Below are positions 62,837 through 64,000 of a DNA stretch of 64,000 nt, in pieces. Made by a program: the position numbers and the translations under genes. Each line of letters opens with the position of its first letter. Position 1 is the stretch's first letter. This DNA comes from an uncultured Sphingomonadaceae bacterium. Lineage in GTDB: Bacteria > Pseudomonadota > Alphaproteobacteria > Sphingomonadales > Sphingomonadaceae. The notes under the pieces are model-generated. The model was not told where the DNA came from and searched no databases. It saw only the letters and a program-made list of their open reading frames with translations. The DNA is taken from NCBI GenBank assembly GCA_947488625.1, contig CANKZR010000002.1, positions 434,001-498,000 of the forward strand, in the 5' to 3' direction.

Positions 62837-63534
62837 TGATCGGGTTCGAGAACTGCACCAAGGAGTTTCCGCTCGACAACGATCACCGCGTCATCCTGGA
62901 CGAGGCGACGCTGATGTTCGACCCGGGCGACCGGGTGGCCGTTCTGGGTGCGCCCAGTTCAGGTAAGACGACGGTGGCCAATCTCATGGCGGGCTTCGGC
63001 AGGCCCACGGCCGGACAGGTCCATCGCAGCGGGCGCATATCGTGGCCGCTGGGTTTCGCTGGCGCTTTTCACCCTTCGATGACGGGCGCCCGCAATATCG
63101 AGATCATTGCCGATCTGGCGGAGGAGCCCCGCAACTGGGTGAGCGCCTATGTCGCCGAGTTTTCCGAACTGGGCGATGATTACTATCGTCCGCTGGAGAC
63201 TTACTCGTCCTCCATGCGCTCGCGCCTGGGATTTGCGCTGAGCATGGCCATTCCCGCCGATACCTATGTGGTGGATGGAAACGTGGGGTCCGGCTCTCCG
63301 GCATACAGGGCGAAGTGCGAAGTTGCCTTTGAAAGCAAACTCGACAATGCAGGGTTGTTCCTCGTCACCCAGTCGCCGAAAATGGCGGAGAAGTTCGGTC
63401 GCCGGTTTGCCGTGCTGAGGGATGGCCACTTCGTGCTGTTCGAGGATTTCAGCGCTGCCGAGAAGGCATTCGAGGAACAACTGGCGGAGCAGGATGACCT
63501 GCGGCTGCTGGTGGAGGGATTTGCCAATGACTGA
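62824..63534 (+). CDS. kpsT: Capsule ABC ATPase, KpsT-like, with altered Walker B
   Basis: A 236-residue ATPase partner of the KpsM-like permease. Walker A is canonical (GAPSSGKTT), and the signature region is YSSSMRSRLGFALSM. However, the Walker B segment reads TYVVDGNVGSG, with Gly where the catalytic Glu normally stands (hhhhDE), and the switch region is LVTQSPKM without the usual His. The protein is otherwise full length. Hydrolysis may be slow or use other residues, or the assignment of the motif may be shifted. It overlaps the permease gene and is followed after 29 bases by the KpsE-like gene. Confidence 0.87.
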   Translation: MGDLMIGFENCTKEFPLDNDHRVILDEATLMFDPGDRVAVLGAPSSGKTTVANLMAGFGRPTAGQVHRSGRISWPLGFAGAFHPSMTGARNIEIIADLAEEPRNWVSAYVAEFSELGDDYYRPLETYSSSMRSRLGFALSMAIPADTYVVDGNVGSGSPAYRAKCEVAFESKLDNAGLFLVTQSPKMAEKFGRRFAVLRDGHFVLFEDFSAAEKAFEEQLAEQDDLRLLVEGFAND

Positions 63535-63563
63535 GTTTGCGGCACAAGAAGCGAGCGTTTGCT

Positions 63564-64000
63564 ATGGATAACAAGGCACGGCTGGAAGCCTGGAAGAAAT
63601 CGAAATCCATCGGTTCGGGTTCGCGCGGGAAAGAGCCGACCGACAAGAGCGGCACGCCCGCCTATCGGGACGATGCGCCGGAAGCCGACATCTCGGATCT
63701 GCTGGAAACCGGCGAGACGGGTTCAGATACGCAGCGGTCCGCCGAGGAACGCAAGGCAGAGCGCGCGGCCCAGCGCCGCGCCGCGCGCAAGGAAGAACTG
63801 CGCCAGCAGGACGAGGAACGGCGCAAGGAGATCGAGGCTCTCCTGCCTACCGACACGGATGTTACGGCACGGCTGGAAGAACTGAACCGGCGCGAGCGCC
63901 GCCGCCATGTGAAGCGGTTGCGTTCTCTGGCATTGTTCGGCTTGGTGCCCGTGCTGCTGGCGATTGCGTATTTCGCCTTCATCAAGGAACACTATTTCGA
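63564..64000 (+). CDS. KpsE-like capsule export inner-membrane protein (cut by window edge)
   Basis: Start of a polysaccharide co-polymerase-type (KpsE/CtrB-like) protein; 145 codons are visible before the right edge. The first 120 residues are hydrophilic and highly charged (RSAEERKAERAAQRRAARKE), longer than in E. coli KpsE. A transmembrane segment begins near residue 124 (LALFGLVPVLLAIAYFAF), leading into the periplasmic domain that lies beyond the window. The gene order OPX-KpsM-KpsT-KpsE supports the call. The family normally links the inner ABC exporter to the OPX protein. Confidence 0.75.
   Translation, partial: MDNKARLEAWKKSKSIGSGSRGKEPTDKSGTPAYRDDAPEADISDLLETGETGSDTQRSAEERKAERAAQRRAARKEELRQQDEERRKEIEALLPTDTDVTARLEELNRRERRRHVKRLRSLALFGLVPVLLAIAYFAFIKEHYF

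Overview
The window looks like a chromosome segment of an alphaproteobacterium of the Sphingomonadales, probably Erythrobacteraceae. By eye it is GC-rich, with many GTG and TTG starts, many small lipoproteins and HWE-type histidine kinase signalling. The assignment rests on gene style and content, not on a database search. Most of the 64 kb is ordinary core genome with densely packed genes.

Layout, left half. 0-5 kb: glnD (cut by the left edge), lgt and a MidA-like methyltransferase. 4.7-8.5 kb: a reverse-strand operon of an HWE histidine kinase and an osmoprotectant-type ABC importer. 8.6-11.4 kb: leucine catabolism genes, isovaleryl-CoA dehydrogenase and a methylcrotonyl-CoA carboxylase beta subunit. 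11.5-16.5 kb: a lipoprotein, a PlsC-like acyltransferase, a DUF1295 protein, an EEP-family protein, an M50-like protease and an AI-2E/PerM permease. 16.6-19.1 kb: gyrB. 19.3-21.7 kb: a PEP-CTERM-like protein and a TPR lipoprotein. 22.1-33.8 kb: guaA, secreted proteins, an Old Yellow Enzyme, endonuclease III, an ABC ATPase, nadB and a tandem universal stress protein.

Layout, right half. 34.7-40.6 kb: class I ribonucleotide reductase, with nrdA and nrdB separated by unrelated small genes. 40.6-42.9 kb: the only clearly accessory stretch. It holds an AT-rich SIR2-like gene directly behind nrdB, then a DUF559 nuclease gene bracketed by near-identical 64-65 bp direct repeats, then a small HTH gene. 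43-53.5 kb: small membrane and lipoproteins, DUF465-nhaA behind a structured leader, a nuclease, PPK2, argB, YggT, MarC, a LON-substrate-domain protein and a YbbN-like thioredoxin. The MarC/LON intergenic gap is filled by a 243 bp element with terminal inverted repeats. 53.7 kb: tRNA-Gly(GCC).

From 53.9 kb to the right edge runs an ABC-dependent capsule (group 2/3-like) locus: GT4 glycosyltransferase, nucleotide-sugar dehydrogenase, a large SGNH-like/TPR protein, a TPR-GT4 glycosyltransferase, OPX export lipoprotein, KpsM-, KpsT- and KpsE-like proteins. The dehydrogenase would supply an acidic sugar, the glycosyltransferases would build the chain, and the KpsMT-KpsE-OPX chain would export it.

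The most interesting points are the lone SIR2-like gene (candidate NAD-depleting defence), the repeat-flanked DUF559 unit, a terminator/antiterminator-like leader ahead of DUF465-nhaA, the 243 bp inverted-repeat element, several genes below 60 codons, and a KpsT-like ATPase lacking the Walker B glutamate.
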